This document shows, in pieces, positions 15,669 to 23,071 of a DNA stretch of 29,045 nucleotides. The DNA comes from Chloroflexota bacterium. GTDB lineage: Bacteria; Chloroflexota; Limnocylindria; Limnocylindrales; CSP1-4. A program made the translations under genes and the position numbers. The stretch is taken from NCBI GenBank assembly GCA_017882025.1, contig JADGQG010000002.1, forward strand, positions 1 to 29,045. Reading direction: 5' to 3'. Below the pieces are notes generated by a model. It searched no databases. It saw only the letters and a list, made by a program, of their open reading frames with translations, and had not been told where the DNA came from. Each line of letters begins with the position of its first letter. Within the stretch, counting starts at the first letter, position 1.

Positions 15669-16784
15669 TCAGCTGGCGGCGGGCATCTTGGTCCGGAGCA
15701 GTGAGGCCTCGCTCGTCGCGTCGAAGAGGTGGATCTTGTCGAGCGGGATGTGGAGCGTGACGATATCGCCCGGGTGCACGTTCCGCGCCGAGTCGACGAC
15801 GGCGACGATGTCCACGCCGGCGACGATGACGTGGAGGAGCTCCTCGTTGCCGAGGTATTCCACGACGTCTGCCTTCGCCTGGGCCTTCGCTTCGGGTCCG
15901 TCCGTGGTGTGGACGTCGAGGTGCTCCGGACGGATCCCAAGGACGAAGCCGCCCCCGGTGGTCGCCCCGACGGCGTCCCGGAACGCGGGTGGGAGCGGCA
16001 CCGTGAGGCCTTCGGCCTTGAGCACCGCGCTCTCGCCGCTGCCCGTCAGCTCGACCGGCAGGAAGTTCATCGATGGGCTGCCAATGAAGCCGGCGACAAA
16101 CTTGTTCAGGGGGTGGTCGTAGAGCTCCTGCGGCGGGCCGACCTGCTGGAGCTTCGCCTGGCTCATGACGGCGATGCGCTGACCCATTGTCATCGCCTCG
16201 ACCTGGTCGTGGGTGACGTACACGATGGTCGTCTTGAGGCGCTGATGGAGCCGGGCGATCTCGGCACGGGTCTGGACCCGGAGCTTGGCGTCGAGGTTGG
16301 AGAGTGGCTCGTCCATCAGGAAGACCGCCGGCTCGCGGACGATCGCCCGACCCAGCGCGACGCGCTGGCGCTGGCCTCCGGAGAGCTCCTTCGGTTTGCG
16401 CTTGAGGAGTGTCGTCAGCTGGATGGTCTCCGCGGCCTCCTTGACTCGCTTGTCGATGTCCTTCTTGGGGACCTTCCGGAGCTTGAGGCCGAAGGCGAGG
16501 TTGTCGTACACGCTCATGTGGGGATAGAGGGCGTAGCTCTGGAAGACCATCGCGATGTCGCGATCCTTGGGCGGGACATCGTTGACCACCCGGTCGGCGA
16601 TGCGAACCACGCCATCCGTGATGTCCTCGAGTCCCGCGACCATGCGCAGGCTGGTGGTCTTGCCGCAGCCCGACGGCCCGACGAAGACCATGAACTCACC
16701 GTCCGTGATCTCCAGGTTGAAGTCATCGACGGCGACCACGTCCCCGAATTTCTTGGTGACGTGATCGAAGGTGACGGTGGCCAT
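15669..16784 (-). CDS. ugpC: Sugar ABC transporter ATP-binding protein, MalK/UgpC/MsmK type
   Basis: The 371-residue ATPase has Walker A GPSGCGKT (36-43), Q-loop Q82, signature LSGGQRQRV (134-142), Walker B VFLMDEP (154-160) and switch H192. A C-terminal regulatory TOBE/OB domain follows, with FIGSPSMNFLPV and LGIRPEHL typical of MalK, UgpC and MsmK. It powers sugar or glycerol-phosphate importers. ATG 16784 has GAGGAG 7 bases upstream; a TTG 15 bases earlier contains that site and is not the start. No permease or binding-protein gene is adjacent: it is a single-gene unit between two hairpins. In many bacteria such an ATPase serves several remote permease pairs, so it may drive the transporter at 21-25 kb. 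Confidence 0.93.
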   Translation of the reverse strand: MATVTFDHVTKKFGDVVAVDDFNLEITDGEFMVFVGPSGCGKTTSLRMVAGLEDITDGVVRIADRVVNDVPPKDRDIAMVFQSYALYPHMSVYDNLAFGLKLRKVPKKDIDKRVKEAAETIQLTTLLKRKPKELSGGQRQRVALGRAIVREPAVFLMDEPLSNLDAKLRVQTRAEIARLHQRLKTTIVYVTHDQVEAMTMGQRIAVMSQAKLQQVGPPQELYDHPLNKFVAGFIGSPSMNFLPVELTGSGESAVLKAEGLTVPLPPAFRDAVGATTGGGFVLGIRPEHLDVHTTDGPEAKAQAKADVVEYLGNEELLHVIVAGVDIVAVVDSARNVHPGDIVTLHIPLDKIHLFDATSEASLLRTKMPAAS

Positions 16785-16889
16785 GCGCGGACTCCTCAAT
16801 ACCCCGTCGGGTCATCGCGGGTCCATGCATCCTGCCGCCGGGGCGGCGCGGACGGACCCCGAACGAGGAGCTGACTGGGGCTCTTGGGG

Positions 16890-16895
16890 ATCCTA
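16890..16895 (-). promoter_or_regulatory. Possible -10 element of the ABC ATPase gene
   Basis: On the minus strand TAGGAT (16895 to 16890) lies about 100 bases upstream of ATG 16784 in the 173-base gap after the helicase gene. No -35 was recognised. Confidence 0.3.
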
Positions 16896-16957
16896 CCATC
16901 CGCAGACCCGGACGGGAGCGAAGAAGTGGCGCCGCGGATGCGAAAAGGTTGTGCCGG

Positions 16958-18781
16958 TCAGGCGTCGCGGTCGCGGTGGACCGCGAAGGTGCGACCCCGG
17001 ATCGTCGCTCCGCGCAGCGCCGCGATGACGCGATCGGCCGCGGAGTCGGTCACGTCCACCAGCGAGAAGGAGTCGGCGATCTGGATCGCGCCGATGGCCG
17101 AGCCCGGAAGGCCTGCCTCGTTCGCGATCGCACCTACCAGGTCACCCGGCCGCATTCCGGCGCGGCGGCCGCCACCGACATACAGGCGGACCCACGGCCC
17201 GGACGCCCGGCGCCCGTTCGACATCGGCGCCTGGGGAGCCTCTCGATTCGACGGAACGGGGCCACGTCCGGTCAGCGGCCGGCCACCCGGCCGTGCCGGC
17301 CCGCCTGCTCCGCCGGGCCAGGGCGCGGAGCCCGAGCGGCCGGATCGGGGGGCGGGGCGGGGTGGGCGATCGACAGGCAGCGTCGCCGGTGCGATCTCGA
17401 CCTCCTCCACGTCGCGCGCGTTCGCGCCTTCGAGGAGCGAGACCGCCGCGAGCGCGATCTCCACGAGGTCGAACTCGTCGGCAAGCGGCTCCACCACGCC
17501 GCGGTAGCGCTCCAGCCCTTCTTCGAGAAGCCGCTCGCGGAGGCCGGCCTGGAGCAGCTCCAGGCGCCGCTCGCGCAGGTCGGCAACCGTCGGGATGGTC
17601 GCGAGCTCCAGCTTCGTGCGCGTCGCCGCCTCGATGTTGCGAAGGAGACGGTGCTCGCGGGGCTCGAGGAGCGTGATCGCGACGCCTTCGCGGCCCATCC
17701 GGCCCGTCCGTCCGATCCGGTGGATGTACATGTCCGGATCGGATGGGACGTCGAAGTTGACGACGTGGGAGACGTGCTCGATGTCGAGGCCGCGCGCCGC
17801 GACGTCCGTTGCCACGAGCACGTCGAGGGCGCCATCGCGGAAGCGGCCCATGACGCGGTCGCGCTGCTCCTGGCTCATCCCGCCGTGCAGGGCTGCAGCG
17901 TCGTGGCCTCGGCCCGCCAACGCCTCGGCGAGATCGTCCACCTCCACCCGCGTTCGCGCGAAGACGAGCGCGGATGCGGGGTCCTCCAGGTCCAGGATCC
18001 GCGCAAGCGCCGCGAGCTTGTCGGCCCCGCGCACGACGTAGACCCGCTGGCGGACACGGGGCATCTCCTCCCGTGATAGCCGCTCGGGGCGGACGGCCAC
18101 CCGGACCGGCTCCCGGAGGTGCCGGGCCGCGATCCGCGCGATCGTCGACGAGATCGTCGCGGAAAACAGCGCGGTCTGGCGTCCCGGCGGCGTTGCCGTG
18201 AGCAGCGTCTCGAGGTCCTCCGCGAAGCCCATGTCGAGCATCTCGTCAGCCTCGTCGAGGACGACGACCTCCACCGCGTCGAACGAGAGGCTGCCGCGCG
18301 TGAGGTGGTCGACCGCGCGTCCGGGTGTCGCGACCACGACGTCCACGCCCCGCTTGAGGGCCCGGAGCTGCTGCCCGATCGCCTGGCCGCCGTAGATCGG
18401 CAGGACGTGGGCGTCCAGGCCGCGCCCGTAGCGGTGGACCGCCTCGGCGACCTGCATCGCCAGCTCGCGGGTCGGGACGAGGACGAGCGCCAGGGTCCGG
18501 CCCTCGCCGGCCCGCCCGAGGCCGCCCCCGGCGGCCAGCCGTTGAAGGATCGGCAGAGCGAAGGCGGCCGTCTTGCCGGTCCCGGTGGGGGCCTCCGCGA
18601 GCACGTCGCGCCCGGCGAGGAGCGGCGGGATCGCCTCGCGCTGAACCGGCGTCGGCTCCTCGTACCCAAGACCCTCCAGCGTCGTGAGCAGCGCCGAGTC
18701 GAGGCCCAGCGAGGCGAAGCTGCCCTCCTCGACGGCCGGCGCGAGCGGCCTCGGATCGGGGGCGGGGGCGGGGTCGATCAT
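16958..18781 (-). CDS. deaD: DEAD-box ATP-dependent RNA helicase with DbpA-type RNA-binding domain
   Basis: The 607-residue protein has the full helicase set: Q motif around PTPVQ (43-47), motif I APTGTGKT (64-71), PTREL (103-107), TPGR (152-155), DEAD (176-179), SAT (207-209) and HRIGRTGRMG in the second RecA domain. A Pro/Arg/Gly-rich linker leads to a C-terminal DbpA/CsdA RNA-binding domain (about 530-607, starting VRLYVGGGRRAGM). The group unwinds structured RNA in ribosome assembly, cold response and mRNA decay. The start, MIDPAPAP at 18781, precedes the homology by only 20 residues. The long hairpin at 18808-18843 separates it from the upstream DUF5666 gene. Confidence 0.94.
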   Translation of the reverse strand: MIDPAPAPDPRPLAPAVEEGSFASLGLDSALLTTLEGLGYEEPTPVQREAIPPLLAGRDVLAEAPTGTGKTAAFALPILQRLAAGGGLGRAGEGRTLALVLVPTRELAMQVAEAVHRYGRGLDAHVLPIYGGQAIGQQLRALKRGVDVVVATPGRAVDHLTRGSLSFDAVEVVVLDEADEMLDMGFAEDLETLLTATPPGRQTALFSATISSTIARIAARHLREPVRVAVRPERLSREEMPRVRQRVYVVRGADKLAALARILDLEDPASALVFARTRVEVDDLAEALAGRGHDAAALHGGMSQEQRDRVMGRFRDGALDVLVATDVAARGLDIEHVSHVVNFDVPSDPDMYIHRIGRTGRMGREGVAITLLEPREHRLLRNIEAATRTKLELATIPTVADLRERRLELLQAGLRERLLEEGLERYRGVVEPLADEFDLVEIALAAVSLLEGANARDVEEVEIAPATLPVDRPPRPAPRSGRSGSAPWPGGAGGPARPGGRPLTGRGPVPSNREAPQAPMSNGRRASGPWVRLYVGGGRRAGMRPGDLVGAIANEAGLPGSAIGAIQIADSFSLVDVTDSAADRVIAALRGATIRGRTFAVHRDRDA

Positions 18782-18807
18782 CCACAGAGCCTACGCGACC
18801 CGAACGA

Positions 18808-18843
18808 ACGGAGACGCGGCCGGCGAGCCGGCCGCGTCTCCGT
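18808..18843 (-). terminator. Long perfect hairpin after the DUF5666 gene
   Basis: A 17-bp perfect stem (18808-18824 with 18827-18843) with a 2-base loop, realistically a slightly opened tetraloop, fills most of the 89-base gap between the DUF5666 stop and the helicase start. It is read on the minus strand as a likely terminator. The downstream tail has scattered T but no run. Confidence 0.65.
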
Positions 18844-18870
18844 CGATCGCAAGGACGCCGCGATCCGGCG

Positions 18871-20061
18871 CTAGTTCGTGGTCCCGGTGGGGGCAGGGCT
18901 GGCCTGCGTGCCGGGCGTGCCCTGCGACCACGGCATCCCGCGACCACCGCCCTTGCCGGGTCCCATGGGTCCGATGCCCGGTCCCCAGCCCGAGCCGGCC
19001 GCGAACGCCCGGACGACCTTCGCGGAGAACGTCCCGTCCGTGTTCCGGGTGCCCTCGGCCATCACATTTGCGCCGACCGCGATGTCCGCGAGCGCGGCGG
19101 TCGTCTTGCCGGCCACCTGGTAGGTGGTCGTCGAGCCGACCTTGATCGTGAGCGACGAACCGTCACGAGACTTGACCGTGATCGACGTCGGGTTCTTCGC
19201 GGTGACGGTGCCGGCCGCCTGGGCTGGCTGGATGTTCACGAGCGTGGCGGTGAACGTGCCGCCGGTCGCGGTGGTGCCTTCGACGTTCACCTCGGCGCCG
19301 ACGGTCAGGGCAGCCTTGGTGGACGCGGCGCCCGCCAGCTGGTACGTGGTCGAGGTCGTAAGCTGAATCACCTTCTGGGTGCCGTCACGCTGCGTGAGGG
19401 TGACACTGGAGTCGCTCACGGACTTGACCGTGCCGTCAACGTGCGGGAGCACGACCTGGATGGCCGTGGTCTTGTACGTGCCGTCGGTCTGGCGCGCCTG
19501 GTCGAAGGCGATCGAGTCGCCGACCTTGAGCGTCGAGAGGGCGACGGTCTGGCCGCTCTTCTGGACGGTCGCGCCCGCGGCGTCGATCGTCCGGGTCCAG
19601 CCGTCAGCGGTCGTCAGGGCGAGCTTCGTTCCGCTGATCGCCGTGATGGAGATGGCGCCGAACGTGCCGCGGCCGCCCATGGGCCCGCCGCGACCCATGC
19701 CCGCGCCGGGTCCGAACCCGTTGCCGTCCCGGTTGCCCATCATGCCGGTCACGTTCGGCGCGGTCGCCGTGCCGCCGTTCGGCGCGGTCCAGGTGCCCGT
19801 GTCCGCACCGAGCAGGACGCCCTGGGCGTTCGCCGCGGCCGGTGCCGCAGCCGCCGGCGCGCCCGTGGAGGCCAGGCTGACCGCGATCGCGGTCAGGCCG
19901 ATCGCGCCGGCGAGGATCGCGCCCGCGATCAGCGGACGCGATCGGCGGGCCGGTGTCGCGACGGGCTGAACCGCCGCCACGTATTCCGGCTGGCTGGCCG
20001 GCTGGTCTACGGGTGAGCCGTCGGGACGTCCATCGGGCTGCTCCGTGGGAGCGAAATCCAT
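18871..20061 (-). CDS. Membrane-anchored protein with three DUF5666-like repeats
   Basis: The 396-residue protein has a Pro/Gln-rich cytosolic N-terminus, one hydrophobic segment at about 44-66, a Gly/Met-rich linker (108-133), and three beta-rich repeats at about 133-205, 211-277 and 285-351. Each repeat carries a GT(V/F)-x-(S/T)-x-SI/VTL core, a VGxxVxxEG-like strand and a DGTFxAxxV end, as in DUF5666. The C-terminal 45 residues are again Gly/Pro/Met-rich. It is probably exported and surface- or membrane-bound; the function of DUF5666 is unknown. AGGAG lies about 8 bases before ATG 20061. The frame is open up to 20436, but the extra segment is Arg-rich and not protein-like. Confidence 0.85.
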   Translation of the reverse strand: MDFAPTEQPDGRPDGSPVDQPASQPEYVAAVQPVATPARRSRPLIAGAILAGAIGLTAIAVSLASTGAPAAAAPAAANAQGVLLGADTGTWTAPNGGTATAPNVTGMMGNRDGNGFGPGAGMGRGGPMGGRGTFGAISITAISGTKLALTTADGWTRTIDAAGATVQKSGQTVALSTLKVGDSIAFDQARQTDGTYKTTAIQVVLPHVDGTVKSVSDSSVTLTQRDGTQKVIQLTTSTTYQLAGAASTKAALTVGAEVNVEGTTATGGTFTATLVNIQPAQAAGTVTAKNPTSITVKSRDGSSLTIKVGSTTTYQVAGKTTAALADIAVGANVMAEGTRNTDGTFSAKVVRAFAAGSGWGPGIGPMGPGKGGGRGMPWSQGTPGTQASPAPTGTTN

Positions 20062-20412
20062 ATCGATCTCTCCTGAAGTCCTCCACGGGGATTCGGGCCG
20101 AACGCCGGAGGACGCACGTCGGCGCACGGCCCATGTATGGCAGGCGAACCTGAATGAGTCATGAAAACGCGCGCCATCTCGCCACGGGCGCGGCCGACGA
20201 CCCGCCAGGTGGTGGGGTGGCCTGTGGCCCTTGAACCGCCTGCGAGATTCACGGCCTTCCATGCCCTTCCGGGTCCGCTGAGGGCGTCCTCGATCGTGGC
20301 GTCCGGGCGGCATGACGATCCGTAATGACGCATGGCCGTTCACTCCGTACTTTTTGAATGACCCAGTATCGGCTTGGCGGCCGATAGTTTCGACTGCGGC
20401 TCGCCGGGGCCC
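20062..20412. other. Gene-free boundary region
   Basis: No gene is supported here. The left part is upstream of the DUF5666 gene and should hold its promoter. A CCATACATGG palindrome at 20131-20140 and a TGAATGAGTCATGA element near 20150-20164 are candidate control sites, but no clean -35/-10 pair was found. From about 20320 the sequence becomes less GC-rich and runs into the GH3 remnant. This is the junction between the two blocks of the window. Confidence 0.5.
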
Positions 20413-20445
20413 AGGAGATCTCGTGCACGCACTCATCGCGACAGG

Positions 20446-20475
20446 GACGCCCGTGGTCGTGACGCCCGTGGTCGT
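20446..20475 (+). repeat. 15-base perfect tandem duplication inside the GH3 remnant
   Basis: GACGCCCGTGGTCGT occurs twice head to tail (20446-20460 and 20461-20475). It adds five residues in a strand that is normally ATGTPVVVVLLSG, so it is probably a slippage event after loss of function. Confidence 0.85.
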
Positions 20476-20946
20476 CGTCCTGCTCAGCGGGAGGCCGTTC
20501 GCGCTCGGTTCGATCGTCGTTGAGCAGGGCGGTGAAGGGGCGGCCGCGGTCGTGCGAGCCTTCTTCCCCGGTCAGCTGGGCGGCGCTGCCCTGGCCCGGG
20601 TCCTCTCCGGTGCAGCGAACCCGTCCGGGCGCCTGCCGGTCAGTACGCCGAGAGAGTCTGGTTCGCAGCCGGGAACGGACCTCACTGCGCCGCTGGGTCG
20701 CCGCACCGAGGTGTCGAACATCGACCCGACGCCGTTGTCTGGCTTCGGCCACGGTCTCACCTCCTCGACGTTCGAGCGAAGCGCTGCGGCGGTCCGGCGC
20801 GAGTCGCACTGGCGCACCGGTGGCAGTGTGCGCGTCGGGCTGACAGTGACGAATGCGAGCTCCCGGTCGGGAACGGACGTGGTCCGGCTCTGCCTGCACG
20901 ATCCGGTGGCCCAGGTGACGCGTCCTGTGGCCCGGCTCATCGGCTA

Positions 20947-20967
20947 CGTGCAGGTGTTGCCTGCACG
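20947..20967. repeat. Perfect inverted repeat at the GH3 deletion point
   Basis: CGTGCAGG (20947-20954) and CCTGCACG (20960-20967) flank TGTTG. The 8-bp arms could be a hairpin that promoted the local deletion, or an operator for the transporter operon that starts 180 bases downstream. The sequence does not decide between them. Confidence 0.5.
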
Positions 20968-21146
20968 GGGGAGTCGGCGCTCTCGAGCTTCTGTTCGGGG
21001 CCTCGTATGAGGAGATTCGGAGCGTCGCCGCACTGCACCTGGAGGATCAGGAGCGTGCCGTGGATCACTCGGGCGTGCTGACCGTAGCCCCTCACCGGTA
21101 GTTCCGGTTCCGGGTGGGTCAGGACAACTTGCAGGGAGGTGAGGGC

Positions 21147-22154
21147 ATGGCGGATGGTCGGGCAGCAGCGGAGCAGCTCGACATGCCGGCGGCGACGTTG
21201 GAGGAGGTGGCACCGTCGGCGGCTGGGGTGTCGAAGTCGCGCAAGCCGGCAAAGCAGACCTGGGCGGTCGCCATCAGGAAGGACTGGCGGCTCTACAGCC
21301 TGCTTGCACTGCCCATCCTCTACTTCATCATCTTCAGATACCTGCCCATGGCTGGGAACGTCATCGCGTTCCGCAAGTTCCAGCCCGGCGGCAGCATCTG
21401 GGGTGAGTACTGGGTCGGTCTCACCTACATCCAGCAGTTCATCAACGATCCGACGTTCTGGAACGTCTTCAAGAACACGATCATTCTCGGTGCGCTGACG
21501 CTCATCTTCAGCTTCCCGATGCCGATCATCTTCGCGCTGCTGCTCAACGAGTTGCGGTCCAAGAAGTTCAAGAGGATCGTGCAGTCGATCTCCTACCTCC
21601 CCCACTTCATGTCCGTCGTCATCGTCGCCGGCATGATCTTCCAGTTGACGTCACTCCAGGGGACGTTCAACCAACTTCTCGCGCCCCTCACCGGTGGCGC
21701 GATCAACTTCATGCAGCAGGCCGACTGGTTCCGCCCCATCTATGTCAGTTCAGACGTCTGGCAGTCCATGGGATGGGGCGCGATCCTCTACCTGGCGGCA
21801 CTCACCACGATCGACGAGACACTGTACGAGGCCGCCCGGATCGACGGCGCGAACCGGCTGCAGCAGACCCGGCACATCACCCTGCCGGGCCTTGCGCCGA
21901 TAATCATGACGCTGCTCGTCCTCAATATCGGAAGCTTCATGGCCGTCGGATTCGAGAAGATCCTGCTGCTGTACAACCCGTTGGTCTACCCCACAGCGGA
22001 TGTCATCTCGACCTACCTGTATCGCGTCGGTATCCTGTCGAACAACTTCAGCTATGCGGCAGCGATCGGGCTCTTCGAATCAATCATCGGATTGACCCTC
22101 GTCCTGTCGGCAAACGCTCTTTCCAAACGCCTCGTCGGCACGAGCCTGTGGTAG
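21147..22154 (+). CDS. Carbohydrate ABC transporter permease, LplB/YtcP-partner type
   Basis: The 335-residue protein has about 40 polar N-terminal residues and then six hydrophobic segments from residue 50 on. The permease EAA motif is EAARIDGANRLQQ at 228-240, the site that contacts the ATPase. WRLYSLLALPILYFIIFRY and VGLTYIQQFINDPTFWN are typical of the LplB group, which imports complex oligosaccharides such as aldouronates. The start at 21147 is chosen because GGGAGGT lies 6 bases upstream; GTG 21114 has no such site. The second permease starts 10 bases after the stop, and no ATPase is in the operon. It is an inner-membrane importer subunit. Confidence 0.92.
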   Translation: MADGRAAAEQLDMPAATLEEVAPSAAGVSKSRKPAKQTWAVAIRKDWRLYSLLALPILYFIIFRYLPMAGNVIAFRKFQPGGSIWGEYWVGLTYIQQFINDPTFWNVFKNTIILGALTLIFSFPMPIIFALLLNELRSKKFKRIVQSISYLPHFMSVVIVAGMIFQLTSLQGTFNQLLAPLTGGAINFMQQADWFRPIYVSSDVWQSMGWGAILYLAALTTIDETLYEAARIDGANRLQQTRHITLPGLAPIIMTLLVLNIGSFMAVGFEKILLLYNPLVYPTADVISTYLYRVGILSNNFSYAAAIGLFESIIGLTLVLSANALSKRLVGTSLW

Positions 22155-22164
22155 GAGGGGCGCC

Positions 22165-23037
22165 GTGAAGGATTCGACCGCCTACAGACTCTTCAGGGTC
22201 TTCAACGTCGTTGTCCTGCTGGTGATCGTCTTCGTGACCTTCTACCCGTTCCTCAACATGGTCGCGCAGTCATTCAGCTCCGAGGGGAACATCAACTCGG
22301 GGAAGGTGAACCTCATTCCGCTCGGCTTCAACCTCGAGACATACAAGGTTGTGATGGCCGACTCGATGTTCTGGACCAACTACGAGAACACCGTGATCTA
22401 CACGGTCGTCGCGACCGCGATCTCGATCGTGCTCACGACCTTCTTTGCATACGCGATCTCCAAACGTCGCCTCAAGGGCAGGAACCTCTTCATCGGGATC
22501 GCGGTGTTCACGATGTTCTTCAACGGCGGGATCATCCCGAACTACGTGCTCATCACGAGCCTCGGGATGAAGAACACCTTGTGGGCGATCGTCCTGCCTA
22601 ACGCGATCAGCGTCTTCAACCTTCTCATCATGAAGTCGTTCTTCGAGAACATGCCGGAGGAGCTCGAGGAGGCCGCCGCGATCGACGGGTTGAATACCTA
22701 CGGCATCCTCCTGCGCATCGTCCTACCGCTGAGCAAGGCGGTTCTCGCGACGATGATCCTGTTCTACGCGGTGGTCAACTGGAACTCCTGGTTCAGTGCG
22801 TTCCTCTACCTCGACAAGAAGGAGTTGTTCCCGGTCACGATCTTCTTGCGCAACTTGATTGCGGGGGCCACGTCGGAGGGGACATCGTTCGGTGGGAGCG
22901 CCGAGAACCTCACGCAGATCGCCTCGAATGTCAAGGCGGTGGCGATGGTGCTCTCCGTCGTGCCGATCCTCTGCATCTATCCATTCGTCCAGAAGTACTT
23001 CGTTACAGGGGTCATGCTCGGTTCAGTCAAGCAGTGA
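22165..23037 (+). CDS. Carbohydrate ABC transporter permease, YtcP/LplC type
   Basis: The 290-residue protein has six predicted membrane helices and the EAA motif EEAAAIDGLNTYG at 168-180, followed by VLPLSKAV. The start VFVTFYPFLNMVAQSFS and the TFFAYAISKRRLKGRN loop match the partner of LplB. Together the two would form the channel for one substrate-binding lipoprotein. GTG 22165 is preceded by GGAGG about 7 bases upstream. The substrate-binding gene follows after 34 bases. Codon and base use are clearly less GC-rich than in the left block. Confidence 0.92.
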   Translation: MKDSTAYRLFRVFNVVVLLVIVFVTFYPFLNMVAQSFSSEGNINSGKVNLIPLGFNLETYKVVMADSMFWTNYENTVIYTVVATAISIVLTTFFAYAISKRRLKGRNLFIGIAVFTMFFNGGIIPNYVLITSLGMKNTLWAIVLPNAISVFNLLIMKSFFENMPEELEEAAAIDGLNTYGILLRIVLPLSKAVLATMILFYAVVNWNSWFSAFLYLDKKELFPVTIFLRNLIAGATSEGTSFGGSAENLTQIASNVKAVAMVLSVVPILCIYPFVQKYFVTGVMLGSVKQ

Positions 23038-23071
23038 AGTTCTCCGACGAGAAGATTGGAATGGGATATCC

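Larger units (their letters stand above)
20413..21101 (+). pseudogene. Decayed C-terminal remnant of a GH3 beta-glycosidase
   Basis: The reading frame up to 21010 encodes a recognisable end of a family 3 glycosidase: VVVLLSGRPFALGSI, RAFFPGQLGGAALARVLSG, NPSGRLPVS, then SNIDPTPLSGFGHGL and a fibronectin-like VRVGLTVTNASSRSGTDVV. The last part, LELLFGASYEEIRS onward, continues in another frame to TAG at 21099-21101. The catalytic two thirds are absent. There is a 15-base tandem duplication inside VVVTPVVV, extra residues around VVEQGGEG, a shortened linker after FGHGL, and a frameshift/deletion around 20955-20975 that removes the fibronectin core. The gene product cannot be active. The remnant lies just upstream of the sugar transporter and suggests an older, larger glycan locus. 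Confidence 0.72.

Noticed and set aside
20312..20412. The N-terminal part of the 232-codon frame as a real gene start
   Set aside because: Residues before the GH3 match are not family-like and no ribosome site precedes the ATG; the whole is better explained as a truncated remnant.
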